Below are positions 12,508 to 22,756 of a stretch of DNA of 64,000 nucleotides, one piece after another. The translations under genes were made by a program, and so were the position numbers. Numbering within the stretch: position 1 is the stretch's first letter; each line of letters begins with the position of its first letter. This DNA comes from Bisporella sp. PMI_857 (taxonomy: Eukaryota > Ascomycota > Leotiomycetes > Helotiales > Helotiaceae): NCBI GenBank assembly GCA_021307315.1, contig JAJSPD010000013.1, positions 124,001 to 188,000 on the forward strand, read 5' to 3'. A model generated the notes under the pieces. That model had not been told where the DNA came from. It did not search any database and was given only the letters and a program-made list of their open reading frames with translations.

Positions 12508-13531
12508 ATGACTTCAAAGTCACTTCCGCAATCCTTCCTCTCCAAGAAAGCAAAGATAATATCCTCTCTGGCCGTCTCAGCAGAAGAGTATGACGATCTA
12601 TCGCCAAAGGGCTCTGTGGATGAGGGGATTCGGGAGTTGATCGATGAGATCAACGGACGGGAGGGGTGGGTGACTACTAGCAGCTGTGCTGGGCGGATTA
12701 GCGTATTTTTAGAAGGGAAGAGGAGTCTAGATGCAGGAGAAGGGAAAGAGGGTGAGGTAGAAGTGGAGGATGGAGAAAGAACTAAAGCAGGAGTGGGAGG
12801 GAAGGGTGGTGGCGGAAGATGGCTTTTTGTTAGCCATGATCCGATCCCCTTCGCGCAGGACGGAGAGGAAGGACATGATTTGGTGGAGAAGTTAGGGTTA
12901 GTGAGGAGAACGGAAAGGAAAGGTAGAAAGAGTATAGGTGATGATGTTGTGGCGAGGAGGTTTGTGCATTTTAAGTTCGAGCCTATGGTATGTTCCGTTT
13001 CTCTCCCATTCATGAGTCGTCTCGATCTCACAAGAGTAGATACTTCATATCTTAACAGCATCACCGACTCATGCACAAACTTTATTGTCCTGTGTAATTC
13101 AAGCAGGGTTTCGTGAGTCTGGCGCTTTGAATCTGATTGGATCCATGAAGGAACAAGCTACACCTATCGTAGGTGTTAGATCCATGGGACTCTCATTGGA
13201 GAGTCTGATTGGGGAGTGGCAAGATGAGGAGGCGAGGTGTACGGTGCAGGAAGAGGATCTGAGAACCTTGCTTGAAATCTCTAATGAACGATTCAAGGAG
13301 AACACGAAAAGGATAGAGAGGTTTAGGGAGCTTCTGAAGAAGGTCGACGATGGTATGGATGCTGGGAAGGAGAAGCGGAAAGGAGAGGATGGTGGAGCAT
13401 GGGAAGATCCAGTTGTGAGAAGGGAGAGAAAAAGGGCTGAAGGGTTACGGAAAAGCCAATTGGCACAAGAGGCCAAACAAGGTGGGTCATCTGAACCCGA
13501 AGAAAGCCCAGACTTGGAATCGCTAGAATAA
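12508..13531 (+). CDS. TYW3: tRNA wybutosine-synthesising protein 3 (TYW3), methyltransferase
   Basis: Two exons (12508-12987 and 13040-13531) encode about 323 residues. The N-terminal half carries the family signature: VDEGIRELIDEIN, then WVTTSSCAGRISVFLEG, then WLFVSHDP. The intron (52 bases, gtatgt...gagtag) must use the acceptor at 13039, because only that joins FEPM to ILHILTASPTHAQTLL and onward to QAGFRESGALN, the conserved core. The enzyme methylates N4 of the wybutosine precursor yW-86 at G37 of tRNA-Phe in the cytosol; this is family knowledge. A glycine- and glutamate-rich insert separates SVFLEGKRSL from RWLFVSHDP, and the C-terminus is charged and coiled-coil-like. It converges with MIC19, 235 bases apart. 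Confidence 0.92.
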
Positions 13532-13765
13532 AATACATGATTTTCGAGCATCATGATCTCCGGCTGAGACTTTGGGAGGCAGTTTGGTGCTAATACGGTG
13601 GGGAAGCTTCGAACCTCATGTGTTTTTGTGATGGAGATCACTTGAAAGCCGGAATGAGTCTTCTGGTTGCTATTTCGTTCCCTCATGCATTGATCGCGGT
13701 CTATTACATATGTGTACAAGGCCAGAACTTCCCAACTTCTGCTAGTAGGAATATCCCTTCGAGGC

Positions 13766-14394
13766 TCACCTCATAACTCCCTCTACCCATTGGCCCTCCA
13801 ACCTCCTAACCTCCTCCTTAAACGCCTCGACTTCCCTCCAGCAATCCAACGGCCGTCTATCATTAAGTCGCAAGCACCTCACCACCTCGCTCTTCGCCTT
13901 CGCAACGCCTTCATCCTCCTCCTTCACCACCCTCCTCTCCTTCAACTTCTTCTTCAGCTCCTCCAGCTCGCTCTGCACGCTCTCCCTTCCCAAGTCGCGC
14001 AGCTTGTCCCCCGCGCTCTGATCTTTTGATTTCGAAGGGGATTCGGACTCCAGAGCAGAGATTTTGGCGGACAGCTCTTCGAAGTCTTTGGACGCTTTCG
14101 CTTGGAGGGCCGCGAGCTCGGCTTGCACGCGCGATTGGATGTGCAGTTCCAGGGTTTTGGCGCGGGTGGAATCGCTCTGTTAAGCATCAGCCTAATGCCT
14201 TATCTCCCATTGTTAGAAACGCGTACCTCGGTGCTGGCTTGCAGGGAATCAATCAGTTCTTGTGAGAACCGGACGGGTTGGTCGCTGTTTCTCAGGGTAA
14301 GTTTTGTGGTGGTATCATGGGATCATAGAGGATCATACCTAGTCCATGTCTGAGTCGCGGGCGGTGCCGCAGGTTTGGAGGTATTAGATCCCAT
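13766..14394 (-). CDS. MIC19: MICOS complex subunit MIC19 (CHCH-family, N-myristoylation motif)
   Basis: Three exons (14394-14339, 14290-14227, 14176-13766) encode 176 residues. Introns are 14291-14338 and 14177-14226, 48 and 50 bases. The start MGSNTSKPA fits an N-myristoylation site. It is followed by SDQPVRFSQELIDSLQASTE and STRAKTLELHIQSRVQAELA, hallmarks of fungal Mic19. A coiled coil with many E and K spans roughly residues 65-130. The C-terminus contains CLRLNDRRPLDC, a single C-x10-C pair, in place of a full twin CX9C CHCH module. MIC19 is a peripheral inner-membrane subunit that links Mic60 to crista junctions. The spliced N-terminus is what identifies it. Confidence 0.9.
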
Positions 14395-17100
14395 GTTTGG
14401 GCAGTTGTGAGGCGACAATTGCAGGTTTTGGTTGAGAGGTTGATGGAAGCTTGAATTTTGATGTTCTTGGATGCTGAGAGCCAAGCCTTCGGAACAACTC
14501 GCGGACCGTCGACAGTTCTCGTTGATATGCTTCGAACTTCAGCCATTTATACGAACACCAATTTGATTGTTATGTTTCTCGTTAATTGCGCTTAGCTATG
14601 ATTTAAGGATCTTGAAAAATTGAGCCGTATTGACTGTTTTGCGTGGCTTGTTGCTGCCTACATGGGATCCATCTGAAAGTAGGCTTAACATATTTATAGG
14701 CATATAATTTTTTTTGGAAGCACCTGGGTTAATTTACGCTCAATCTTGCTAATTGTAGCTCCCCAAAGACGAAAGGGACCAGGTTGAGCAGCGCTGCCCA
14801 ATCTCCTTGGTACCAATAACACACTCCTCTACCATTCATCCGCTTTCTCGCTTTACTTGGGAATTGAGCGGGATATTAGGGGTTGATACCCATTTCCCTT
14901 GCATAATGTTTTCCTTTTCTTCTGTGCACGGTTCAAAACCGTTGTACTGATATCACTGGTATGGCTACACCATAATGCTCGATTCGTAGGATCATCAGGT
15001 TACACTGTCACATCGTTTTCATCTGTCAAATATTTCGAAAACGTGAATTGGATGCCTGGTTAATACTTTGGGTTAATTTGCCATTAGGTCAAGTGAACTC
15101 TGTTGCTGGGAATCAACGGATGGGATAGGACGTGTGGTGAAGGATTTTGCGAAGAATACTTTACAGCGAGGTCACAATCATATCCACAATAGGACCATGG
15201 CGTTGAGGAGCATGGGTTTAATGATCTCATATTCTCAAGGACTGAATTTATTTCTCCTACTTCACACTAGGGATGTCTGTTGCCAACTGTTACCGGGTCA
15301 AGTAGGATTGCAGCCAGATTTTACCAGACTCTGAGATGGAGAAGCACTACGTATCCACCTGGTACAGCTATACGAATTCCCCGAGGCTGTGTACCTGCTT
15401 ATCGCTGTCAGCGAGCTACCTAGCGGGTCTTGCTCACATCTTCTAAGCATGAGGGCATTCGTTGTAACCTTTTGGAGGACGACAAATCCAGCGCTCGGAC
15501 GGAACCATATGAACCGGCCAGATAACGAACGGGCCATGAGCAGATTCTCGGTTCGATCCCGAAGGCTTCACACGGAAAAATATATTGATGTCATAATCCT
15601 AGAGGTTTGGAATAGATACGTTGTCAGATTGGATAAAATTGGGGTGTTGGTTCTATTTTGCCTTTCATGCGTCTGAAGCCTTGGCTGTCATCCTTCCAGT
15701 TACTATGTTCGAAACACGCCGGGGGGTCCCTTTGTTGCTTTTTATCACAACAAACTCTGCAAACCTCGTATGACGGGAGAGAAAATATCAGCTGAATGGG
15801 TCGAGAATCATGTATCATCTGCATCCATCCATCCATCCATCTTGGCCCTTCTGGAGTTCATTTTCACCTGACAAAACGATTAGGGGGGCCTTGGTTCTAG
15901 TGGATGATCTCCCCCCCTCCCCCCTTTGTCACCACCCTTGAGGCTCTCGAATCTTTCGGTATCGGCCGAACATAAATCTGACCTGTAAATCCCAGCGAGA
16001 CCCCTGTGATCGTCAGCGTTTCGAAACAACGAACCACCATGCACCCAGTGATATCGCCGGAAACAGCTGTTGCCCAGCATTTGTGAGATCCACTGCCCGT
16101 TAACGCCACCAAGTATGCGTGATTGAAAGCCTATCATCAGCCACTGCCCCTGATATCTTTCCTGCCCCTCACTAATTTTTGACCTCAGCACCCACTTTGT
16201 ACATGAACAGCAAACCGATGGATTGGCTCACAGTGGTTCGTCCCAGAGGTACGCCGGTCAGGGGGCAAGCCATGATCCGACCATTGGGGAGAGGTCGGGA
16301 CCTGGCTGCGTTGGTGGTTGCTGGCGTGCTGGGCACACATAATACTCCACGATCGGCATCCCATTTCACTATCTTCTCGTCAATCATCATTTTACGCCTA
16401 TGCTTCTCTGTCCTGAAAGTTGAGCCTTTCACATTCGTTACTATTCTTATACTGGTTCTGGTCAGCCAGTATTGTGATTGCTTTGATACATCTAAGATTC
16501 GTCAAGAATTATTCGTCCCCACCTTCTTTCTGCCCCTCGACGGCAAACAGTAGATTTTTCACCCTTCACGAGGTTATTTGAGTGAATAGAGAGATAGGCG
16601 TGAAGTGGTATTATTCATTCGCTACATCATAGCCAGCGGAGTCAACGTCCAGCAGTATTAGTTAGAGTCAAATTCCTCGCCCAGGATCTCAATACTGCAT
16701 TTCTCCCTTGCTGGGACAATACCAGTCACAACCTCCCTATTGACTACAACAACCAGACAACAAACGTCCTGGAGACAATTCCATTCATTTCGCTCTTTGA
16801 CGAGCTATCAAACAAACATTCGCTTACAACAAACACAAAGATTTCGCTGACGATGCACTTGGGTCACATTATCAACTTGTTCTGCCAAACCGAACAATAG
16901 AATTGAGACTATTGAAATAAAGCTATTGTCCTCGAAACGTAAGTTTCGCCATCCCCATAAAATTAACACCCAAATATCCCGCGAATATTCTGTTCAGTTT
17001 TTAAGGCGCACATTCTTACGCGTTTTTAGAACTGTCGTCTCGAGCATCAACTACATTCTTTCCAAATATCTACTGCTATACCTACACATCTACCACGGCG
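14395..17100. other. Long intergenic region between MIC19 and the reductase gene
   Basis: These 2.7 kb lie between divergent genes. I see no convincing coding region: open frames at 15134-15680 and 15880-16550 lack any recognisable family. Features present are an ATCC microsatellite near 15822-15842 and a C-rich patch near 15910-15930. A possible 5'-UTR intron of the reductase (gtaagt at 16939, acceptor ttttag ending at 17029) lies just upstream of its start. The length suggests an extended, regulated promoter. Confidence 0.4.
15822..15842. repeat. ATCC microsatellite
   Basis: The tetranucleotide ATCC is repeated about five times in a row in noncoding DNA. Confidence 0.8.
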
Positions 17101-18948
17101 ATGCCAACTCCTACATTCAACGTGCTGCTTCAGCGCATGGAGACCATTCCAAGCTCATCTAAAGCCTCAGCAGCTGACGCCGCTTCGACGATAGCGCCAT
17201 TCGCAACCGCACTCAATGGGGTCAATCAAGGACGAAATGAATTGTTCATGACCATCTTGTGGGGAAGCCTGGGCGTGCTGACCGCAGCTCTCTTCATCAC
17301 TAGATTTGCTGAAAGAGCATCAAAACACTATAGACATCTTGCGGCAATGTCTTTACCTGCCGCGAACCAGAAGTATTGGTCTAAGAACACGACAAGCTGG
17401 TGGAAATTCAAGAAGCACATTATCTATGCTCCACTCTGGAAAAAGCGTCATAACCGAGAGATCCAATTCTCTGGTGTTGTCAACATCGGGACTCTACCCT
17501 CCAGATTACATTCGATCATGCTCAGCTTGTACATACTCAGCAACATTGTAGCTTGCGTTACCATGGATTATAGCAAGAGGAACAAATATGAGGTTGTAGC
17601 AGAGCTACGAGGAAGATCTGGCTACCTATCTCTCATCAACATGATTCCTCTGATTATCCTCGCCGGCCGAAACAACCCGTTGATTTCGTGGCTCCAGATC
17701 AGCTTCGACACGTATAACCTCATTCATAGATCAATGGGCCGAATCGTGGTATGGGAAGCAGTCGTGCATACGCTCGCGTGGGGTTATGTGAAATTCGCAG
17801 CTACTGGCTGGAGTGGCATTGGAAAGATGATCAAAGAAGATCCCTTCATCGGCTGGGGCACGGTAGGAACCGCCGCTCTAATCATCATATTCCTCCATTC
17901 TCCTTCTCCGATCAGACACGCCTTCTATGAGACCTTCCTTGTATGCCACATCTTTCTGGCAGCGACAATCTTTATTGCTACGTACATTCATGTCAGGCTC
18001 GCAGGTCTTCACAATGTCGCAGTATACGTGATGGTTGTCGCCAGTCTCTGGGTGGGAGATCGCTTATGGCGTTTCGGCAGGCTTGTCTACTTCAACTACT
18101 CTAAGGGAAAATTCACTGATGCCACCGTCGTCGCGCTCCCAGGAGAAGCTACAAGAGTGACTCTGCATCTTCCGCGCTACGCTGAGATCAAGCCTGGAAC
18201 ACATGCTTATCTCCGATTCGATCTCCTGAACGCCTGGGAATCACATCCTTTCTCTATTGCCTGGGTCGAGCACAATTCGGTTTATGTACCAAAGTCAGAG
18301 AAGTTAGCAGAAGATAATAAGCAGATCCTTGACAAAGAAAAGTCAACAACAGACGTTTCCTTTGTTATCCATGCCCACACCGGCCTAACGAAGCGCTTGT
18401 ACGATCGGGCGGCAGCTATGGGTCCCAGCAGAAACTTGACAATCCGCGCAGCATTTGAAGGGCCTTACGGAGGACATCATTCTCTTGACTCCTACGGGCA
18501 CGCCGTCCTCTTCGCCGGCTCCAGCGGTATTTCTCACCAGATTCCATACGTTAGACGCCTGATCGAAGGCTACGGCGACGAAACGGTCGCCACTCGACGA
18601 GTAACGCTCGTCTGGATCATTCGCGAGCCGGAGCACCTAGAGTGGGTACGCCCTTGGATGGACGCAATTCTGCGCATGCCGAACCGCCGCTCTATTCTAC
18701 ATGTCAAGGTCTACATCACGCGCCCCAAAAGTCCTCGCGCTATACACTCAGCAAGCGAGAAAGTGCAAATGTTTGCTGGACGGCCTAATATTCCGCTGTT
18801 GTTGGAGCAGGAGGTTAGTCAGCAGGTCGGGGCGATGGCTGTCACAGTTTGTGGACCCGGCGGTCTGGCAGATAATATTAGGGATGCGGTGAGGAAGGTG
18901 CAGGATCAGGGGGTTATCGACTTTGTTGAAGAGAGCTTTACTTGGTAG
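17101..18948 (+). CDS. Ferric reductase-like transmembrane flavocytochrome (FRE/NOX superfamily)
   Basis: A single exon encodes 615 residues. Hydrophobic helices fill about residues 50-330. Two heme-binding histidine pairs have the family's exact 13-residue spacing: H209/H223 (in HRSMGRIVVWEAVVH) and H283/H297 (in HIFLAATIFIATYIH). The cytosolic half has an FAD-binding HPFSIAW (about 381-387), an NADPH-binding segment AGSSGISHQIPYV (about 476-488), a late CGPGGLADNIRDAV, and the usual aromatic C-terminus FVEESFTW. It should pass electrons from NADPH through FAD and two hemes across the membrane to ferric or cupric iron. No GATA-type iron-repressor cluster was evident in the upstream region I read. 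The substrate cannot be told from sequence. An alternative in-frame start is Met13. Confidence 0.9.
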   Translation: MPTPTFNVLLQRMETIPSSSKASAADAASTIAPFATALNGVNQGRNELFMTILWGSLGVLTAALFITRFAERASKHYRHLAAMSLPAANQKYWSKNTTSWWKFKKHIIYAPLWKKRHNREIQFSGVVNIGTLPSRLHSIMLSLYILSNIVACVTMDYSKRNKYEVVAELRGRSGYLSLINMIPLIILAGRNNPLISWLQISFDTYNLIHRSMGRIVVWEAVVHTLAWGYVKFAATGWSGIGKMIKEDPFIGWGTVGTAALIIIFLHSPSPIRHAFYETFLVCHIFLAATIFIATYIHVRLAGLHNVAVYVMVVASLWVGDRLWRFGRLVYFNYSKGKFTDATVVALPGEATRVTLHLPRYAEIKPGTHAYLRFDLLNAWESHPFSIAWVEHNSVYVPKSEKLAEDNKQILDKEKSTTDVSFVIHAHTGLTKRLYDRAAAMGPSRNLTIRAAFEGPYGGHHSLDSYGHAVLFAGSSGISHQIPYVRRLIEGYGDETVATRRVTLVWIIREPEHLEWVRPWMDAILRMPNRRSILHVKVYITRPKSPRAIHSASEKVQMFAGRPNIPLLLEQEVSQQVGAMAVTVCGPGGLADNIRDAVRKVQDQGVIDFVEESFTW

Positions 18949-19815
18949 GGTGATTCGAGAAAGTGAATAGACCAAGAAAGGAAGAGATGGGGTTGACTTC
19001 TTGAACATATTTGAACGCATTGAACTTAAAAGCATAGCGTATTGTATAAAGACATAGATGTGCAGCATTGGGCGGAGTTATCTGGGACAGGCTTCGAATG
19101 ATACCATTTTGAAAAAACACTTGTATTTTATGCAATGTTTCAATTCTATGCACCTTCTGTCATATTATTTCTATATCTTCTTTGTTGCAATTGTGATTAT
19201 TGCGCCAAACACCGCAGATCAGGGCGTCACAAATATCTTCTGTGCGCCAAGCAACGCTCAACTTCCCATCTCCAGCTAAGACTGTGTACCTTTGTAGTGG
19301 AATGCTTCATTTAAGCGGTGATGGCCTAATCCGGTTAGTCATATTCCGAGAATGTGCATTCCGCCTTCAATCTGTGAGCCACCTCTGTCACAATGCTTCT
19401 GCTCAATATAATTCAATTTATCCACCCAATTAGTACGATTTGTAGAAAGCGTAAGGGGTCAAGAAAAGAGAAAGATGATCATACAATCTGAAGTGAACCT
19501 GATGCAAAGACTACGAAAGCGCCCCCGCCATAAGACATAGGAAACGCCCTTTTGCCCCGCAACCGCTATACAAAAAGTGGGCGGGGGAACCACAAGGGCC
19601 TTTGCCCCAAAAATTTCGTGTGGTATGACTCAATTGCTAAATCATATATCACAAGCAAGCTGGTCTAGAATTATTCTATCTTCGTACTACTAATTCTTTG
19701 AATACATCTGAGCGTCTGCGACTAATCTTGTTGCTACGGAACTGCAAAGCAACTTCTTTTCAAAACTTACTGAATACCTTGTGGAGGCATTGCACTTTAC
19801 CCCACCATCTTCAAG
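18949..19815. other. Intergenic region, promoter of 2-isopropylmalate synthase
   Basis: There is no supported gene here. The last 250 bases have GC-rich patches (for example around 19570-19585), then an AT-rich leader. I did not find a palindromic CCGG-type Leu3 site. An in-frame ATG at 19698 could give a longer product; see the finding on it. Confidence 0.4.
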
Positions 19816-21892
19816 ATGCCTATGTGAGACAGCATTCTTCTATATGCGCAACAACACTAACATTGGGGTGCAGGCTTGCAGACCCTTCGAAGAAGTACAA
19901 GAAGTTTCCTCCGTTGAAGTTGGACAACAGACAATGGCCAAGTAAGACCATTGACAAGCCGCCCCGGTGGCTCGCTACGGATTTGCGCGATGGAAACCAG
20001 AGCCTGGTTGACCCCATGGTACTTTACACTTTTCCGTACGGAACTACGATGGCATAAACTAATAACATCTTCGTCCAGGATGGTGATCAAAAATGGAAAT
20101 ACTTCAAGATGTTAGTCGAGCTCGGATACAAAGAAATTGAAGTCTCCTTCCCCTCTGCCTCCCAAGTCGACTTCGACTTTACCAGACGCCTTGTCGAAAC
20201 CCCCGGCGCGGTCCCCGACGATGTCTGGCTTCAGGTTCTTTCTCCCTGCCGTGAAGAGTTCATCAAGCGTACAGTTGAATCTCTCAAAGGCGCCAAGAAA
20301 GCTCTCCTCCATATCTACCTTGCGACATCGGAATGTTTCCGGCGGATAGTGTTTGGCATGAACGAGGACCAGAGCCTTGAGTTGGCAGTTCGATGCACAA
20401 AATATGCGCGCTCAATCACGAAGGATGATCCTGCGCAGGCGGGCACGGAATGGGCTTTCGAGTTCAGCCCAGAGACGTTTTCGGATTCAAGACCAGAGTT
20501 TGTGATTAGGATATGTGAGGCGGTCAAGGAAGCTTGGGGGGCCAGCGAGGAGAACCCGATTATTTTCAATTTGCCAGCAACGGTGGAGATGAGCACGCCA
20601 AATGTTTACGCGGATCAGATTGAGTACTTCTGCACACATATGACGGAACGGGAGAAGATCTGTGTCTCTCTTCATCCACACAATGATCGCGGATGTGCGG
20701 TAGCTGCAGCAGAATTGGCGCAGATGGCTGGTGCGGATAGAGTGGAGGGCTGTCTCTTCGGCAATGGGGAGAGAACTGGAAATGTGGATCTTGTTACACT
20801 TGCTTTGAACCTTTATACACAAGGTATACATCCCAAGATTGATTTTTCTGATCTTAACAGAGTTATCGATGTGGTGGAAGTTAGCAATAAGATCCCAGTC
20901 CATCCTCGAGCGCCATACGGAGGGCAACTTGTTGTCTGTGCCTTCAGTGGCTCTCACCAAGATGCTATCAAAAAGGGATTCGAGGCAAGGACGAAATCTG
21001 GAGTCACACATGAAGACCACTGGCAGATGCCCTACCTTCCTCTCGATCCCGCAGATATTGGGCGTACATATGAGGCCATTATTAGGGTTAACTCACAAAG
21101 TGGCAAGGGAGGAGCTGCTTGGATCATTCTCCGGAATCTCGAGCTTGACTTACCGCGCGGTCTTCAGATTGCATTCAGTAAGATTGTGCAGACAAAGACG
21201 GAAGAGGTTGGTCGAGAGCTTCTCTCGAATGAGATCTCTGACCTCTTTGAAAGGAGCTACTTCCTCAGAGAAAACCCAAGATTTACTCTTGTTGATTACT
21301 CGATTTCTACGGATCGATCAGCGTCACCTGCTCCCCCCGCTCCTGGCAAGGCACAGGACACGACGAATCTCAACAGACGATTCCAAGGTGTCATCAACGT
21401 AGATGGTGAAGAGGTGGAGCTTAAGGGTGTTGGAAATGGTCCTATCTCCAGTCTTGCAAATGCTTTGGGCTCATTAGGAGTTGATATTGATGTTGTACAC
21501 TATGACCAGCATTCTATTGGTGGTGGCAAAGATGTCAAGGCTGCCAGTTATATCGAATGTACAGCGGCCGGCTCTAACCAGAAGGTTTGGGGAGTTGGTA
21601 TCCACCAGGATGTCAACCAGAGTGCATTGATCGCTCTCTTGAGCGCTGCCAGCAACGTGAGTGTACCAACAATACTTTCAATACATAACGATTAACAGAA
21701 AATTAGTTCGTATCTTCCCGACCCAATACACCTCTTCTCCGCAAAGGCCGCGGACGAACTCTTAGCCAGCTTGGGGGCAGTCCGTTAAGCGGAAAGGAGA
21801 ACGGGATCCTCTCGATACCGAAACCTAACGGCGCTCCAAAGAGTGGCCCAGATTCTGTTAGTGTTTTGGAAGCTAAGGTAAATGGACTGTAG
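19816..21892 (+). CDS. LEU4: 2-isopropylmalate synthase (leucine biosynthesis)
   Basis: Four exons (19816-19823, 19874-20018, 20079-21656, 21707-21892) encode 638 residues. The first exon is only 8 bases (ATG CCT AT) and joins to give [19 protein letters not shown], the conserved fungal N-terminus. The HMGL-type TIM barrel begins at [13 protein letters not shown] and has the metal-binding HPHND motif (SLHPHNDRG) and GNGERTGN. The C-terminal regulatory (LeuA allosteric) domain runs from about [21 protein letters not shown] to [19 protein letters not shown]. The enzyme condenses acetyl-CoA with 2-oxoisovalerate and is feedback-inhibited by leucine. The final exon encodes an S/G/P-rich tail ([20 protein letters not shown]) that looks disordered. 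Confidence 0.95.
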
Positions 21893-22756
21893 ACAAGTAT
21901 ATATTTGGAAATATGAAAAAACCCATGCTCGTTGTGTGCGGGAGAGGGGTTGGAGGGGCAGATTCTGAGGGGTCGTGTTTTAGCTTTGGTTTATGCTTGG
22001 CATTTGCAGCAACGGATATCAAAAGGAGAAAATTTAAGGTGCCTGGAATCCTGGAATGGGGAATCTGGGCCACCGCGTTCGTTCTAGGACATTGAAAAAA
22101 CAGAAGACATACAAATTGGTATTCAGGGTAGAAAAAGTAAATAATTGCGAACTCGAATGAAGGACAACAATCATTATTGTGCGGACAACGTTATAACAAC
22201 TACATAAAAAGTACTTCCCTGAACATCGACGTCGCTCAGTTATCTTCCAAGTAATAAGAGCAACTCCATCCTCCATAATCTATTGTTCAATGGTCATGGT
22301 GATTGGTTAAATTGAGATTGTTTATTTGGTTCTCCACGTGATCCACATTAACCTGACGAATCAGGCTAGGCTCTATCACAAGGAGATCCAACTTCAATTT
22401 GAGTGAAAACAGCTCCTGAAATCCCTAACTCACATTCTGCCATACCACTATACCTTGTAATTCTTACATTTACCTTTTAGACGAGTGAATACCCATTTGT
22501 TAACGACCCGAAACGAATCTAGAGTTGTGTTCCTGCCACTAAGACAGCCTCGGGAGCCTCTTGGAGCCTTGTTGACCCCAACTTCGCTCACTCGCTACTT
22601 TGCGCGTCACAAATCTTTGACTGCATTCTTTACCACAACGCCCAACACATCCTAGAAACTAAGGTCGCGGTGTAGAGCTACTGGGAGCCTACATCTTTTG
22701 CATACTCCCGAAATCGTTGAAATAGACAGCTCGTGTAAACACGAGACTCCGCAATC
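21893..22756. other. Intergenic region
   Basis: The terminator of the leucine gene and the promoter of KAP95 lie here. No other gene is supported. Confidence 0.4.

Noticed and set aside
13099..13719. 206-codon minus-strand frame opposite TYW3
   Set aside because: It is antisense to a conserved TYW3 exon and shows the serine/leucine bias of a shadow frame.
15880..16550. Overlapping open frames on both strands upstream of the reductase
   Set aside because: There is no domain, signal peptide or splice logic; they are likely chance frames in a long promoter.
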